Shown: in pieces, positions 18,141 through 26,212 of the stretch
Numbering within the stretch: position 1 is the first letter of the stretch
Layout of the letters: each line of letters starts with the position of its first letter
Assembly: GCF_000425105.1 (NCBI RefSeq)
Contig: NZ_KE384304.1
Coordinates: 1 to 64,000 of the forward strand
Source: Agrococcus lahaulensis DSM 17612
Lineage (GTDB): Bacteria; Actinomycetota; Actinomycetes; Actinomycetales; Microbacteriaceae
DNA: 64,000 nucleotides
Direction: 5' to 3'
The notes under the pieces: model-generated
Databases searched by the model: none
Told to the model about the DNA's origin: nothing
What the model saw: the letters and a program-made list of their open reading frames with translations, nothing else
Made by a program: the position numbers and the translations under genes

Positions 18141-18858
18141 GCAGGCGCCGAGGCTGCAGCTCGAGTTCGCGGGGGAGTGGTTCACGCTCGACCCCTCGCG
18201 GCCGTTCGTCATCGGCCGCGAGGGCGACCTCACCGTCGACGACAACCAGTACCTGCACCGCGCGTTCCTCGAGGTGCACCACCGCGACGGCCTCTGGTGG
18301 CTCGCGAACGTCGGCTCGCGGCTCTCGGCCACCGTCTCGAGCGCCGGCGGCGCGGTGCAGTCGTGGCTCTCGCCCGGCGCGCGCCTGCCGATCGTGTTCT
18401 CCGACGCATCCATCGTCTTCACCGCCGGCCCCACGACCTACGAGATCGGCGCGCACATCGACGACGCGTCGTTCTCGCTCTCGACCGAGCACCGGCGGCG
18501 CTCGTCGGGAGAGACGACCGTCATGCCCGTCGGGCTCACCGAGCTGCAGAAGCTGCTCATCGTCGCGCTCGCCGAGCCGATGCTGCGCCGCGATGGCGTG
18601 GGCGTGAGCGAGCTGCCCTCGAGCGCCGCCGCCGCCGAGCGGCTCGGCTGGACGATGAGCCGCTTCAACCGCAAGCTCGACAACGTGTGCGACAAGCTCG
18701 ACCGGATGGGCGTGCAAGGGCTGCGGGGCGGTGTGGGGAAGCTCGCGAGCAACCGTCGCGCGCGGCTCGTCGAGTACGCCGTCTCGTCGCAGCTCGTCAC
18801 GCGCGCCGACCTCGCGCTGCTCGACGACGCGGCGCTCCGCGAGACCGACGAGGACTGA
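18133..18858 (+). CDS. FHA domain protein with C-terminal winged-helix-like region
   Basis: A 241-residue protein. An FHA-like beta domain occupies residues about 5-115, but the phosphothreonine-binding S-x-x-H and N-G elements are degenerate. A GarA-like ETT motif follows (SSGETTVMPVG, T128/T129). A helical C-terminal part (ELQKLLIVALAEPMLR, then ERLGWTMSRFNRKLDNVCDKL) resembles a winged helix of a response-regulator type. The ATG at 18133 overlaps the kinase gene by eight bases, so it is translationally coupled and a natural substrate of that kinase. A role as a kinase-controlled transcription factor for the locus is an inference. Confidence 0.75.
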   Translation: MVEQAPRLQLEFAGEWFTLDPSRPFVIGREGDLTVDDNQYLHRAFLEVHHRDGLWWLANVGSRLSATVSSAGGAVQSWLSPGARLPIVFSDASIVFTAGPTTYEIGAHIDDASFSLSTEHRRRSSGETTVMPVGLTELQKLLIVALAEPMLRRDGVGVSELPSSAAAAERLGWTMSRFNRKLDNVCDKLDRMGVQGLRGGVGKLASNRRARLVEYAVSSQLVTRADLALLDDAALRETDED

Positions 18859-18867
18859 GGACGACGG

Positions 18868-21800
18868 ATGAAGGTCAAGCTCACCCTGCACCGCCCGACG
18901 ACTGAGGCGACCGACGTCGTCATCACGGCCGACTCGACCGCGACCGTCGAGGACGTCGCGCGGCAGATCGCGCTCGCCGACCCCGCGCGCTCGATCCCGT
19001 TGGCCGAGGGCGACACCCTCTCGCTCGCCGTCGCGCCGCCGACCGAGCTGCAGCTCGTGCAGCTGCAGCCCGACGCGCTCATCGCCGAGGCGCCCATCGG
19101 CAGCGGCTTCCACTCCCAGGTCGTCAACCTCGGCGCCGACGCCCGCCGGCGCGGCGGGCCCGCCGGGAGCGCGCTCGAGGCGATCGCGGTCCTGCGCGTC
19201 ATCGCCGGCCCGCTCGCGGGTCAGGAGTTCCAGCTCGGCCGCGGCCACGCCTCGATCGGCCGCGACGCGGCGAACGACATCGTGCTCGCCGACCCGCTCG
19301 TCTCGAAGCGGCACGCTCGCATCGAGGTCGGCACCCACATCGAGGTCGTCGACCTGAACTCCGCGAACGGCATCGTCGTCGACGGCGGCCTCGTCTCGCG
19401 CTTGCGCGTCGTCCCCGGCGCGCCCTTCACGCTCGGCGACTCGACGCTCGCCGTCCGGCTCGTCGGCGCCTTCGACGCCTCCGGGCCCGACCCCGTGCTC
19501 GAGCGCGGCGGCGCGCTCATGTTCAACCGGAGCCCGCGCGTCGAGGCGCGCTACCCCGGCACCGCCTACAAGGGGCCGCGGCTGCCGAAGGAGATGGTCG
19601 AGCGCATCTTCCCGTGGCCCATGCTCGTCACCCCGATCCTGCTCGCGGGCGCGTTGTTCGCGATGACGAACAACCCGCGCTCGATCCTCATCGCGCTCAT
19701 GACGCCGCTCATGCTGCTCGGCAACTTCATCAACATGCGCACCCAGAACGGGCAGAAGCGCAAGCTCGAGGTGCAGCTGTTCGAGACCCGCTACGAGGAG
19801 CTCGAGGAGACGCTCTACCGGGAGAAGCCGATCGAGGAGCGCATCCGCGGCCTCGAGGTGCCGCCCGTCGCGGAGGTCTTCGAGCACGCCATGCGGCTCG
19901 GCCCGATGCTCTGGACCCGCAGGCCCGAGCACTGGAACTTCCTGTCGGTGCGGCTCGGCACGTGCCGTGCGGAGTCGCGCAACTCGATCAAGGACGAGGA
20001 GTCGCAGGACGGGCTGCCGGAGTACATCGAGCGCGTCGAGCGGCTCCGGGAGCGCTACCGCTACGTCGACGACGTGCCGATCGTCGAGTCGTTCTCGAGC
20101 GTCGGCTCGATCGGCGTCGCGGGCCCGAAGTCGCTCGCGTCGGACGCGCTGCGCGGCTTGGCCGTGCAGCTCTACGGCCTGCACGCGCCCAACGAGGTCG
20201 TGACGGTCGCGATCTGCGACGCGGAGTGGACGGGCGAGCTCGAGTGGATGAAGTGGCTGCCTCACACGACGAGCGAGACGAGCCCGTTCAAGGAGATGCC
20301 GCTCGCCGACTCCGCGACCGCGGGAGCCGCGCTGCTGAGCGCGCTCGAGGAGCTCGTGCTCGGCCGCTCGAAGCAGGCGGCCGCCGACCGCAAGACGCCG
20401 TTCGACGAGGACTGGCACCCGATGCGCTACGGCTCCGACGTCGAGCGTGCCGCGAAGGACACCGTCACGAGCGTGCAGACGTCGGTCGTGCTCGTCGTCA
20501 CGAACGACGCCCCCGTCGACCGGCCGCGGCTCACGCAGATCCTCGAGCGCGGCGCCGCGGTCGGCATCTACGGCGTCTTCGTCGCGCCGACCGTCGAATC
20601 GCTGCCCGCGGTGTGCCGCAGCTACATCGACGTCTCGGCCGGCCTCGAGGACGCGAAGGTCGGCACCGTGCGATCGGGCGTCGAGTACGAGGGCGTCAAG
20701 GTCGAGGGCGTCTCGAGCGAGTACATGGACATGCTCGCGAAGCGCCTCGCGCCCGTCGTCGACGCGAGCATCGTCGTCAACGACTCCTCCGACATCCCCG
20801 ACTCCGTCATGTTCCTCTCGCTCGTGGGCCCGGAGCTCGCGGAGGACCCGAACGCGGTCATCGACCGCTGGCGGCAGAACAACACGATCCTCGACCGCTC
20901 GGGCGAGCCGAAGCCGCGGCTCAAGAAGGCCGGCAACCTGCGCGCGATCATGGGCCAGGGCGCGAGCGACGCGATGACGCTCGACCTGCGCACGCAAGGC
21001 CCGCACGCGCTCGTCGGCGGCACGACCGGCGCGGGCAAGTCGGAGTTCCTGCAGGCGTGGGTGCTCGGCATGGCGAGCGCCCACAGCCCCGACCGCGTGA
21101 CCTTCCTCTTCGTCGACTACAAGGGCGGCTCGGCCTTCGCCGACTGCGTCGAGCTGCCGCACTGCGTCGGGCTCGTCACCGACCTGAGCCCCCACCTCGT
21201 GCGCCGCGCGCTCACGAGCCTGCGCGCCGAGCTGCACCACCGCGAGCACCTCTTCAACCGCAAGAAGGCGAAGGACCTGCTCGAGCTCGAGAAGCGCCAG
21301 GACCCCGAGACGCCACCCGCGCTCGTGCTCGTGATCGACGAGTTCGCGGCGCTCGCGGGAGAGGTGCCCGAGTTCGTCGACGGCGTCGTCGACATCGCCC
21401 AGCGCGGTCGGTCGCTCGGCATCCACCTCATCATGGCGACGCAGCGCCCAGCGGGCGTCATCAAGGACAACCTGCGAGCCAACACCAACCTGCGCGTCGC
21501 GCTCCGGATGGCCGACGAGTCCGACTCGAAGGACGTCGTCGACGACCCCGTGGCGGCGTCGTTCCCGCCCTCCATCCCCGGCCGCGGCATCGCGAAGACG
21601 GGACCGGGCCGGCTCGTGCCGTTCCAGTCGGCCTACGCGGGCGGCTGGACGCGTCCCGACGAGGTCAAGGCCGCCGACGTCAAGGTCGCCGAGCTGCGCT
21701 TCGGCTCGGTGCAGCGCTGGGAGCCGGATGCGGCGCCCGAGTCCGACTCGCACGACGAGGACCTCGGCCCGAACGACCAGAAGCGCATCGTCGCAACGCT

Positions 21801-23460
21801 CATCCGCGCGACCGAGCGAGCGGGCATCCCCGCGCCCCGCCGGCCGTGGCTCGACGACCTCGAGACGACGGTCGACCTGCGCGAGCTCGCGATCGAGGGC
21901 GACAGCCGCATCGTGCTCGGCAAGGCCGACATCCCCGAGCGCCAGCGGCAGGACCCGGTCTACTTCCACCCCGACCGCGACGGCTCGATGCTCGTCTACG
22001 GCACCTCGGGCTCCGGCAAGTCGACGCTGCTCAAGACCATCGGGATCGCCGCGGGGATGCGCCCGGAGCTCGGCAGCGCGGAGGTCTACGGGCTCGACTT
22101 CGCCTCCGGGGCGCTCAAGTCGATGGAGCAGCTGCCGCACGTCGGCTCGATCATCGCGGGCGACGACGCCGAGCGCGTGCAGCGGCTGCTGCGCTCCCTC
22201 GGCCGCGAGCTCGACCGGCGCGGCAAGGCCTTCGCCGAGGCGAACGCCGCGAGCCTCACCGAGTACCGCGAGCTCGTCGACCCGAAGGCGACCCGCATCT
22301 TCCTGCTGCTCGACAACTTCCCGCAGTTCAAGGCCGACTGGGAGGTGACGAGCGCCCGCTCGCCGTTCTACCAGGTCTTCATGCGCATCCTCGGCGAGGG
22401 CCGGCCGCTCGGCATCCACGCGATCGCGACCGCCGACCGCTCGGGCGCCGTGCCGACCGCGGTCAGCTCGAACGTGTCCCGCCGCGTCGTGCTGCGCCTC
22501 TCGGACGAGTCGGGCTACATGCTCGTGGGCGCCCCGAAGGACGTGCTCGACGACCAGTCGGCGCCCGGCCGCGCGATCATCGACGGCCTCGAGATGCAGG
22601 TCGCGACCCTCGGCGGCACGCCGAACGTCGCCGAGCAGACGAAGCTCATGGGCCAGCTCGCCGACGCGCTGCGCGCGCAGGGCGTGCGCGACGTCGAGGA
22701 GATCGGCGCGCTGCCCACGCGGCTCGAGCTCGGGCAGCTGCCCGCGCGCGTCGACGACTTCCCCGTCATCGGCGTCGCCGAGGATACGCTCGCGGCGCGC
22801 GACTTCGATCCCATCGGCACGTTCATCGTCGCGGGCCCGCCCGGTTCGGGCAAGACGAACGCGATGAAGGCGCTCGTCATCGCGATGGAGCGCTTCGATC
22901 CAGAGGTCAAGCTCTTCCACTTCGCCGGCCGACGCTCGGTGCTCGCCGACTTCCGCCCGTGGGTGCGCAGCGCGACGAGGCCCGACGACGCGAAGGCGCT
23001 CGCGACCGAGCTCGCCGAGATCGTCGCCGACGAGTCGATCCCCGGCCGCATCATGATCGTGATGGAGAACGTGCCGCAGTTCGCCGACTCCGACGCGGAG
23101 CGCGCGCTCAAGGGCCTCTTCCAGGCGATCAACCGCAGCGACCACCTGCTCATCGGCGACGCCGACGTCACGCAGGTCACCGGCGGCTTCGGCTTCATCG
23201 GCGACTTCAAGGCGGGCCGCAAGGGCATCGTGCTCAAGCCGGATGCGTACGACGGCGACTCGGTCTTCAAGGTGCCGTTCCCGAAGGTCAAGCGCTCGGA
23301 CTTCCCCGAGGGCCGTGGCATCTTCGTGCAGCAGGGCCGCGCGGTCACCGTGCAGCTGCCGCTCGTGCCCGACGACGCCGCGCGGCCGCCGGCGCCCGCA
23401 TCGGCGGATGCGTCCTCGGCGCCGGAACCCGAGGCCGCGTCGGTGGGCGCGGAGGGCTGA
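18868..23460 (+). CDS. EssC/EccC-type triple FtsK/SpoIIIE ATPase with N-terminal FHA domain (type VII secretion motor)
   Basis: A 1530-residue protein. Residues 1-75 look like a small beta-grasp or FHA-like module, and residues about 107-200 are a clear FHA domain (GRDAANDIVL, VSKRHARIEV, NSANGIVV). Two membrane helices lie near 248-290. Three FtsK/SpoIIIE ATPase domains follow, with Walker A motifs GGTTGAGKS (near 716), GTSGSGKS (near 1045) and GPPGSGKT (near 1323). The first domain has a full Walker B (LVLVIDEF). The second and third read LLLDNF and IVMENV, lacking the usual Asp-Glu pair, so hydrolysis probably rests on the first. The FHA-TM-three-ATPase order is that of Firmicutes EssC (T7SSb), not the split mycobacterial EccCa/b. 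No EccB, EccD, EccE or MycP gene is visible in the window. Confidence 0.9.
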   Translation: MKVKLTLHRPTTEATDVVITADSTATVEDVARQIALADPARSIPLAEGDTLSLAVAPPTELQLVQLQPDALIAEAPIGSGFHSQVVNLGADARRRGGPAGSALEAIAVLRVIAGPLAGQEFQLGRGHASIGRDAANDIVLADPLVSKRHARIEVGTHIEVVDLNSANGIVVDGGLVSRLRVVPGAPFTLGDSTLAVRLVGAFDASGPDPVLERGGALMFNRSPRVEARYPGTAYKGPRLPKEMVERIFPWPMLVTPILLAGALFAMTNNPRSILIALMTPLMLLGNFINMRTQNGQKRKLEVQLFETRYEELEETLYREKPIEERIRGLEVPPVAEVFEHAMRLGPMLWTRRPEHWNFLSVRLGTCRAESRNSIKDEESQDGLPEYIERVERLRERYRYVDDVPIVESFSSVGSIGVAGPKSLASDALRGLAVQLYGLHAPNEVVTVAICDAEWTGELEWMKWLPHTTSETSPFKEMPLADSATAGAALLSALEELVLGRSKQAAADRKTPFDEDWHPMRYGSDVERAAKDTVTSVQTSVVLVVTNDAPVDRPRLTQILERGAAVGIYGVFVAPTVESLPAVCRSYIDVSAGLEDAKVGTVRSGVEYEGVKVEGVSSEYMDMLAKRLAPVVDASIVVNDSSDIPDSVMFLSLVGPELAEDPNAVIDRWRQNNTILDRSGEPKPRLKKAGNLRAIMGQGASDAMTLDLRTQGPHALVGGTTGAGKSEFLQAWVLGMASAHSPDRVTFLFVDYKGGSAFADCVELPHCVGLVTDLSPHLVRRALTSLRAELHHREHLFNRKKAKDLLELEKRQDPETPPALVLVIDEFAALAGEVPEFVDGVVDIAQRGRSLGIHLIMATQRPAGVIKDNLRANTNLRVALRMADESDSKDVVDDPVAASFPPSIPGRGIAKTGPGRLVPFQSAYAGGWTRPDEVKAADVKVAELRFGSVQRWEPDAAPESDSHDEDLGPNDQKRIVATLIRATERAGIPAPRRPWLDDLETTVDLRELAIEGDSRIVLGKADIPERQRQDPVYFHPDRDGSMLVYGTSGSGKSTLLKTIGIAAGMRPELGSAEVYGLDFASGALKSMEQLPHVGSIIAGDDAERVQRLLRSLGRELDRRGKAFAEANAASLTEYRELVDPKATRIFLLLDNFPQFKADWEVTSARSPFYQVFMRILGEGRPLGIHAIATADRSGAVPTAVSSNVSRRVVLRLSDESGYMLVGAPKDVLDDQSAPGRAIIDGLEMQVATLGGTPNVAEQTKLMGQLADALRAQGVRDVEEIGALPTRLELGQLPARVDDFPVIGVAEDTLAARDFDPIGTFIVAGPPGSGKTNAMKALVIAMERFDPEVKLFHFAGRRSVLADFRPWVRSATRPDDAKALATELAEIVADESIPGRIMIVMENVPQFADSDAERALKGLFQAINRSDHLLIGDADVTQVTGGFGFIGDFKAGRKGIVLKPDAYDGDSVFKVPFPKVKRSDFPEGRGIFVQQGRAVTVQLPLVPDDAARPPAPASADASSAPEPEAASVGAEG

Positions 23461-23464
23461 CCCA

Positions 23465-23509
23465 TGGGGACTCCTCCCCATTGAGTCCCCAGGCGCGCTT
23501 TCGTACCTT
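23465..23509 (+). promoter_or_regulatory. Palindromic operator plus promoter of the first WXG100-like gene
   Basis: TGGGGA (23465-23470), four bases, TCCCCA (23475-23480) form a perfect spaced palindrome. Directly after it TTGAGT (23481-23486), a 17-base spacer and TACCTT (23504-23509) make a plausible sigma-70-type promoter. The same palindrome recurs at 23927 with the same distance to its -10-like box. The palindrome abuts the -35 box, a position suited to an activator or a roadblock repressor. The regulator is unknown. Confidence 0.7.
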
Positions 23510-23565
23510 GGCTCCAGAGCGGCCCGCAGCGGGCCCGCGAACCAGACCTCGAGAGGATCAGATCC

Positions 23566-23853
23566 ATGAGCGATTTCGGCGCATCGTATGCAGAGATGGA
23601 GTCCGTGGCGGGCAAGCTCGACACGGGCAAGGAGGACATCTCGGGTGTCCTGAAGGACCTGAAGGGTCAGGTCGACACCCTGCTGGGTGAGGACTTCAAG
23701 ACGCAGCACGCGTCGGGCAAGTTCGGCGAGGGCTACGAGGAGCTCACGTCGGGTCTCGAGAAGGCGATCGAGGGCATCTCCGAGATGGGCGAGGCGCTGC
23801 GCGGCATGATGCAGGCGATCCAGTCGCTCGACGAGCAGCTCGCCGGCAGCTGA
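23566..23853 (+). CDS. WXG100-like small secreted protein (likely main type VII substrate)
   Basis: A 95-residue, almost entirely helical protein with two helices split near residues 42-50, the size and fold pattern of the WXG100 superfamily. The central W-x-G turn is replaced by GEDFKTQ, so the signature itself is missing. It directly follows the translocase gene, has a GAGAGGA ribosome site, its own palindrome-linked promoter and a very strong terminator behind it. It therefore forms a single-gene transcript, as expected for an abundantly made secretion substrate or for a component needed in excess. Codon choice here looks more restricted (GAG, AAG, GTC) than in the neighbours, consistent with high expression. 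Confidence 0.8.
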   Translation: MSDFGASYAEMESVAGKLDTGKEDISGVLKDLKGQVDTLLGEDFKTQHASGKFGEGYEELTSGLEKAIEGISEMGEALRGMMQAIQSLDEQLAGS

Positions 23854-23860
23854 GCGTCTC

Positions 23861-23898
23861 GAGGGGAGGGGTCGGCCGCGAGGCCGGCCCCTCCTCTC
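23861..23898 (+). terminator. Very strong hairpin terminator after the WXG100-like gene
   Basis: A 17-base-pair stem, with two G-T wobbles, joins 23861-23877 to 23882-23898 with a GCGA loop; a T-tract is missing, as is common in very GC-rich actinobacteria. It begins eight bases after the stop and isolates the 95-residue protein gene as its own transcript. Confidence 0.82.
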
Positions 23899-23926
23899 GT
23901 CCGCGGCCACGCAGGCCACGGGCAGG

Positions 23927-23971
23927 TGGGGAGTCCTCCCCATCGCCCTCGACGCATCCGCCGCCTACGTT
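23927..23971 (+). promoter_or_regulatory. Second copy of the palindromic operator/promoter, before the 102-residue protein gene
   Basis: TGGGGA (23927-23932), GTCC, TCCCCA (23937-23942), then TACGTT at 23966-23971. The start-to-start distance from palindrome to -10-like box is 39 bases, exactly as in the first copy. Here the -35 position (TCGCCC) is poor, suggesting that a factor bound to the palindrome is needed for activity. It probably drives 24017-27000 or further. Confidence 0.68.
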
Positions 23972-24016
23972 GAGGAGCGGGAGCGGCGCCGCCGCTGACA
24001 CGACACGGGGAGAGAC

Positions 24017-24325
24017 ATGGACGACGTGCTGATCACGTTCGACGAGCTGCTCGCGCTCCGGCAGCAGCTCGACGCCATCATCGTCGAGCTCGAGAGCGCG
24101 GGCGACCGGTCGAGCGAGCTCGAGGCAGCCATCGGCACCCCGTACGGCCGGTGGGAGCTGCGCTCGAACGCGGGCGACTTCGAGAGCCGCTGGAACGACA
24201 AGCGCGTCGACCTCGCGCGCGACATGACGAAGGTGCGCGACCACGTGCAGGGCGTGCTCGAGGGCTTCGCGGAGTTCGACGAGGAGGCCTCGCTCAAGCT
24301 CGAGGCCGCGGACGTCGCAGGCTGA
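24017..24325 (+). CDS. Small helical WXG100-like protein
   Basis: A 102-residue acidic helical protein. Two long helices are broken around residues 41-60, where TPYGRWELRS and SRWNDKR supply tryptophans near the expected turn, although no exact W-x-G is present. GGGGAGAG precedes the ATG. It shares its promoter type with the 95-residue protein upstream and is followed after 23 bases by a large possible substrate, so it may form a heterodimer with the first WXG100-like protein or chaperone the larger one. Family membership is inferred from size, helix pattern and context. Confidence 0.62.
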   Translation: MDDVLITFDELLALRQQLDAIIVELESAGDRSSELEAAIGTPYGRWELRSNAGDFESRWNDKRVDLARDMTKVRDHVQGVLEGFAEFDEEASLKLEAADVAG

Positions 24326-24348
24326 CCCAGGACGACGAGGAGACGAGG

Positions 24349-25566
24349 ATGCACGCTGGACCGCAGTCGCCGAAGGGCCGCTGGATCGACTACGTGGAGG
24401 GCGACCCCGAGGGGATCGTCGCGCGCGGACGGTCGATCGAGTCGCTCGGGCAGGCCATGAAGGCGAGTGCGACGACGCTCGAGCAGGTCAAGAGCGGCGC
24501 CGACGGGCAGCGAGGCCTCGCCGTCGAGAAGCTGCGCGAGGTGGTCGGCGACTCGCACGGGCTGCTGCGGCAGGCGGGTGAGCTCTACGAGCCGACCGGG
24601 CCGGTGCTCGTCGCCTACGGACAGGCGCTCGCGGCCGTGCAGCCCAGGATCCGCGCGCACGTCGACACGTGCGCCGAGCTGTGGGCGACGTTCTCGGCGC
24701 TCCCCGGCTCGGTCGAGCCGCGCGGCACGGGCGGCTGGTTCCAGCCCGAGCCCGACAGCCCCGAGGCCGAGCAGCAGGCGGAGGAGGACGCCGCGAAGCT
24801 CGCCGCCTACCGCGCGTGGGAGGACGAGGCCGGCTACTGGGACGCCGACTACGACACGTGGGAGGAGGCCTTCGAAACCGCCGCGAACGAGATCGGCGAC
24901 GTGCTCGAGGGCAAGGTGAAGGACGGCTTCTGGGACAACGTCGACGGGTTCGTCGCGGGCCTCCAGAAGGTGCTGAGCTGGGCGGGCCTCGCGGTCGGCA
25001 TCCTCGCGATCATCTTCGGCGGGCCGATCCTCGCGCTCATCGGCGGCATCATCGGCCTCGTCGCGCTCGGGCTCACGATCTACCAGCGCATCCGCGAGGA
25101 TGTCGGCGACAAGGAGCTGATGTTCGCGATCTTCGCGGTGCTGCCGTGGGGCAAGCTCGGCAAGATCACGAGCGGCAAGTTCAGCTTCGTCGACGACATG
25201 TTCGGCGGCGCGCTCGGCGCGACAGCGTGGCGGAACGCCGGCTCGCAGGCGAAGGAGCTCGGCTTCGCCTACCTCTTCCACGGCCGCGGGGCGAGCGGCG
25301 CGCTCGGGAGCCTGCGCCAGCTCGCGACCGGCAACAACCCCAACGGCTTCGGCGACGTGTTCCTCCGCCTCCTCACAGGCAGGGACGCCGCGGCCTACGA
25401 GAAGCTGAACGACACGATCACCGGCGTCGTCCCCGCGCTCGCCACGGCCTCCGACCTCCTGCACGGCCTCTTCGCCGTGCCGCTCAAGTACGACGGCTGG
25501 ATCTCGATGTTCACGGGCCATGAGACGATCAAGGAGAAGGTGCCCGCGATCGACGTCGTCTGGTGA
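24349..25566 (+). CDS. Candidate large type VII substrate or effector with central membrane segment
   Basis: A 405-residue protein of unknown family. Residues about 20-130 are helical and resemble an elongated WXG/LXG-type targeting module. Residues 140-185 are very acidic and Trp/Tyr-rich (WEDEAGYWDADYDTWEEAFE). Two hydrophobic segments lie at about 214-246 (ILAIIFGGPILALIGG and LVALGLTIY). The C-terminal 150 residues are Gly-rich with further amphipathic helices. No nuclease or other toxin motif is visible and no immunity gene is obvious. AGGAGACGAGG precedes the ATG. Located right after the WXG100-like gene, it could be a secreted membrane-active protein or an accessory channel part. Confidence 0.55.
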   Translation: MHAGPQSPKGRWIDYVEGDPEGIVARGRSIESLGQAMKASATTLEQVKSGADGQRGLAVEKLREVVGDSHGLLRQAGELYEPTGPVLVAYGQALAAVQPRIRAHVDTCAELWATFSALPGSVEPRGTGGWFQPEPDSPEAEQQAEEDAAKLAAYRAWEDEAGYWDADYDTWEEAFETAANEIGDVLEGKVKDGFWDNVDGFVAGLQKVLSWAGLAVGILAIIFGGPILALIGGIIGLVALGLTIYQRIREDVGDKELMFAIFAVLPWGKLGKITSGKFSFVDDMFGGALGATAWRNAGSQAKELGFAYLFHGRGASGALGSLRQLATGNNPNGFGDVFLRLLTGRDAAAYEKLNDTITGVVPALATASDLLHGLFAVPLKYDGWISMFTGHETIKEKVPAIDVVW

Positions 25567-25600
25567 TGCGGGCTCGCTCGAGCGACGAGAGGTGGGATCG

Positions 25601-26212
25601 GTGACGGCCACGTGGCGGATCTCGGCGAGCTCGGCAGCGCCCGGCTGGCTCGGCATGCCGCCGCTGGGCGGCGACGACGGCGACTGGGTCGCCACGAGCA
25701 CCGAGGCGCTCCGAGCGACGTTCGGGGAGCGCTGGAGCGCCGACCTCGACCGCGCGGTGCCCGCGCTCCTGCAGGCGGGGCTCGACCGGCGGGAGGCCGA
25801 TGACCTCCTCTCCTGGCAGCTGTGGCCCGTCGCGCTGCCGGTCTTCTCGATCGTGCGAGCGCGCGTCGTCGACAGCGCCGCGCTGCCCGACTTCCACGCG
25901 GCCGGCGCCGCGGTGCAGCCGATCGAGAGCTCGACCCTCGGGCCCGGCGTGCAGGTGACCGCGCACGTGCGGCTCCCCGACGCGGACGCGGCCGCGGCGT
26001 TCGCCGTGCTCGTCTTCGACGACGGCGACGCCGCCTTCGCGCTGTCGATCGACCCGACGGTCGCCGAGGTCGCCGACCTCTCGGCGCCGGCGCTGCTCGA
26101 CCTCGTCGACCGCGCGCGGCTCGAGCGACCCGACGGCTCGGCCTTCCGCGCGAGGCCGCCGGCGGGACTCGTCGCCGACGGCGCCGGCTGGGATCTCGGA
26201 GGCGTCCGGTGA
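25601..26212 (+). CDS. Orphan protein of the type VII-like locus
   Basis: A 203-residue soluble protein from a GTG start (GAGAGG at 25587-25592), with no family that I recognise. It has no signal peptide or membrane helix. The pattern of alternating strands and helices (ADDLLSWQLWPVALPVFSIVRARV, then VFDDGDAAFALSID) suggests a compact alpha/beta fold. Its stop overlaps the start of the next membrane-protein gene (GTGA), and it follows the candidate substrate by 34 bases, so a role as substrate chaperone or cytoplasmic component is possible. This is guilt by association only. Confidence 0.6.
   Translation: MTATWRISASSAAPGWLGMPPLGGDDGDWVATSTEALRATFGERWSADLDRAVPALLQAGLDRREADDLLSWQLWPVALPVFSIVRARVVDSAALPDFHAAGAAVQPIESSTLGPGVQVTAHVRLPDADAAAAFAVLVFDDGDAAFALSIDPTVAEVADLSAPALLDLVDRARLERPDGSAFRARPPAGLVADGAGWDLGGVR

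Noticed and set aside
18130-23943. A 1937-residue open frame antisense to the translocase gene
   Set aside because: Same GC-shadow effect; the sense strand carries clear FHA and Walker motifs.
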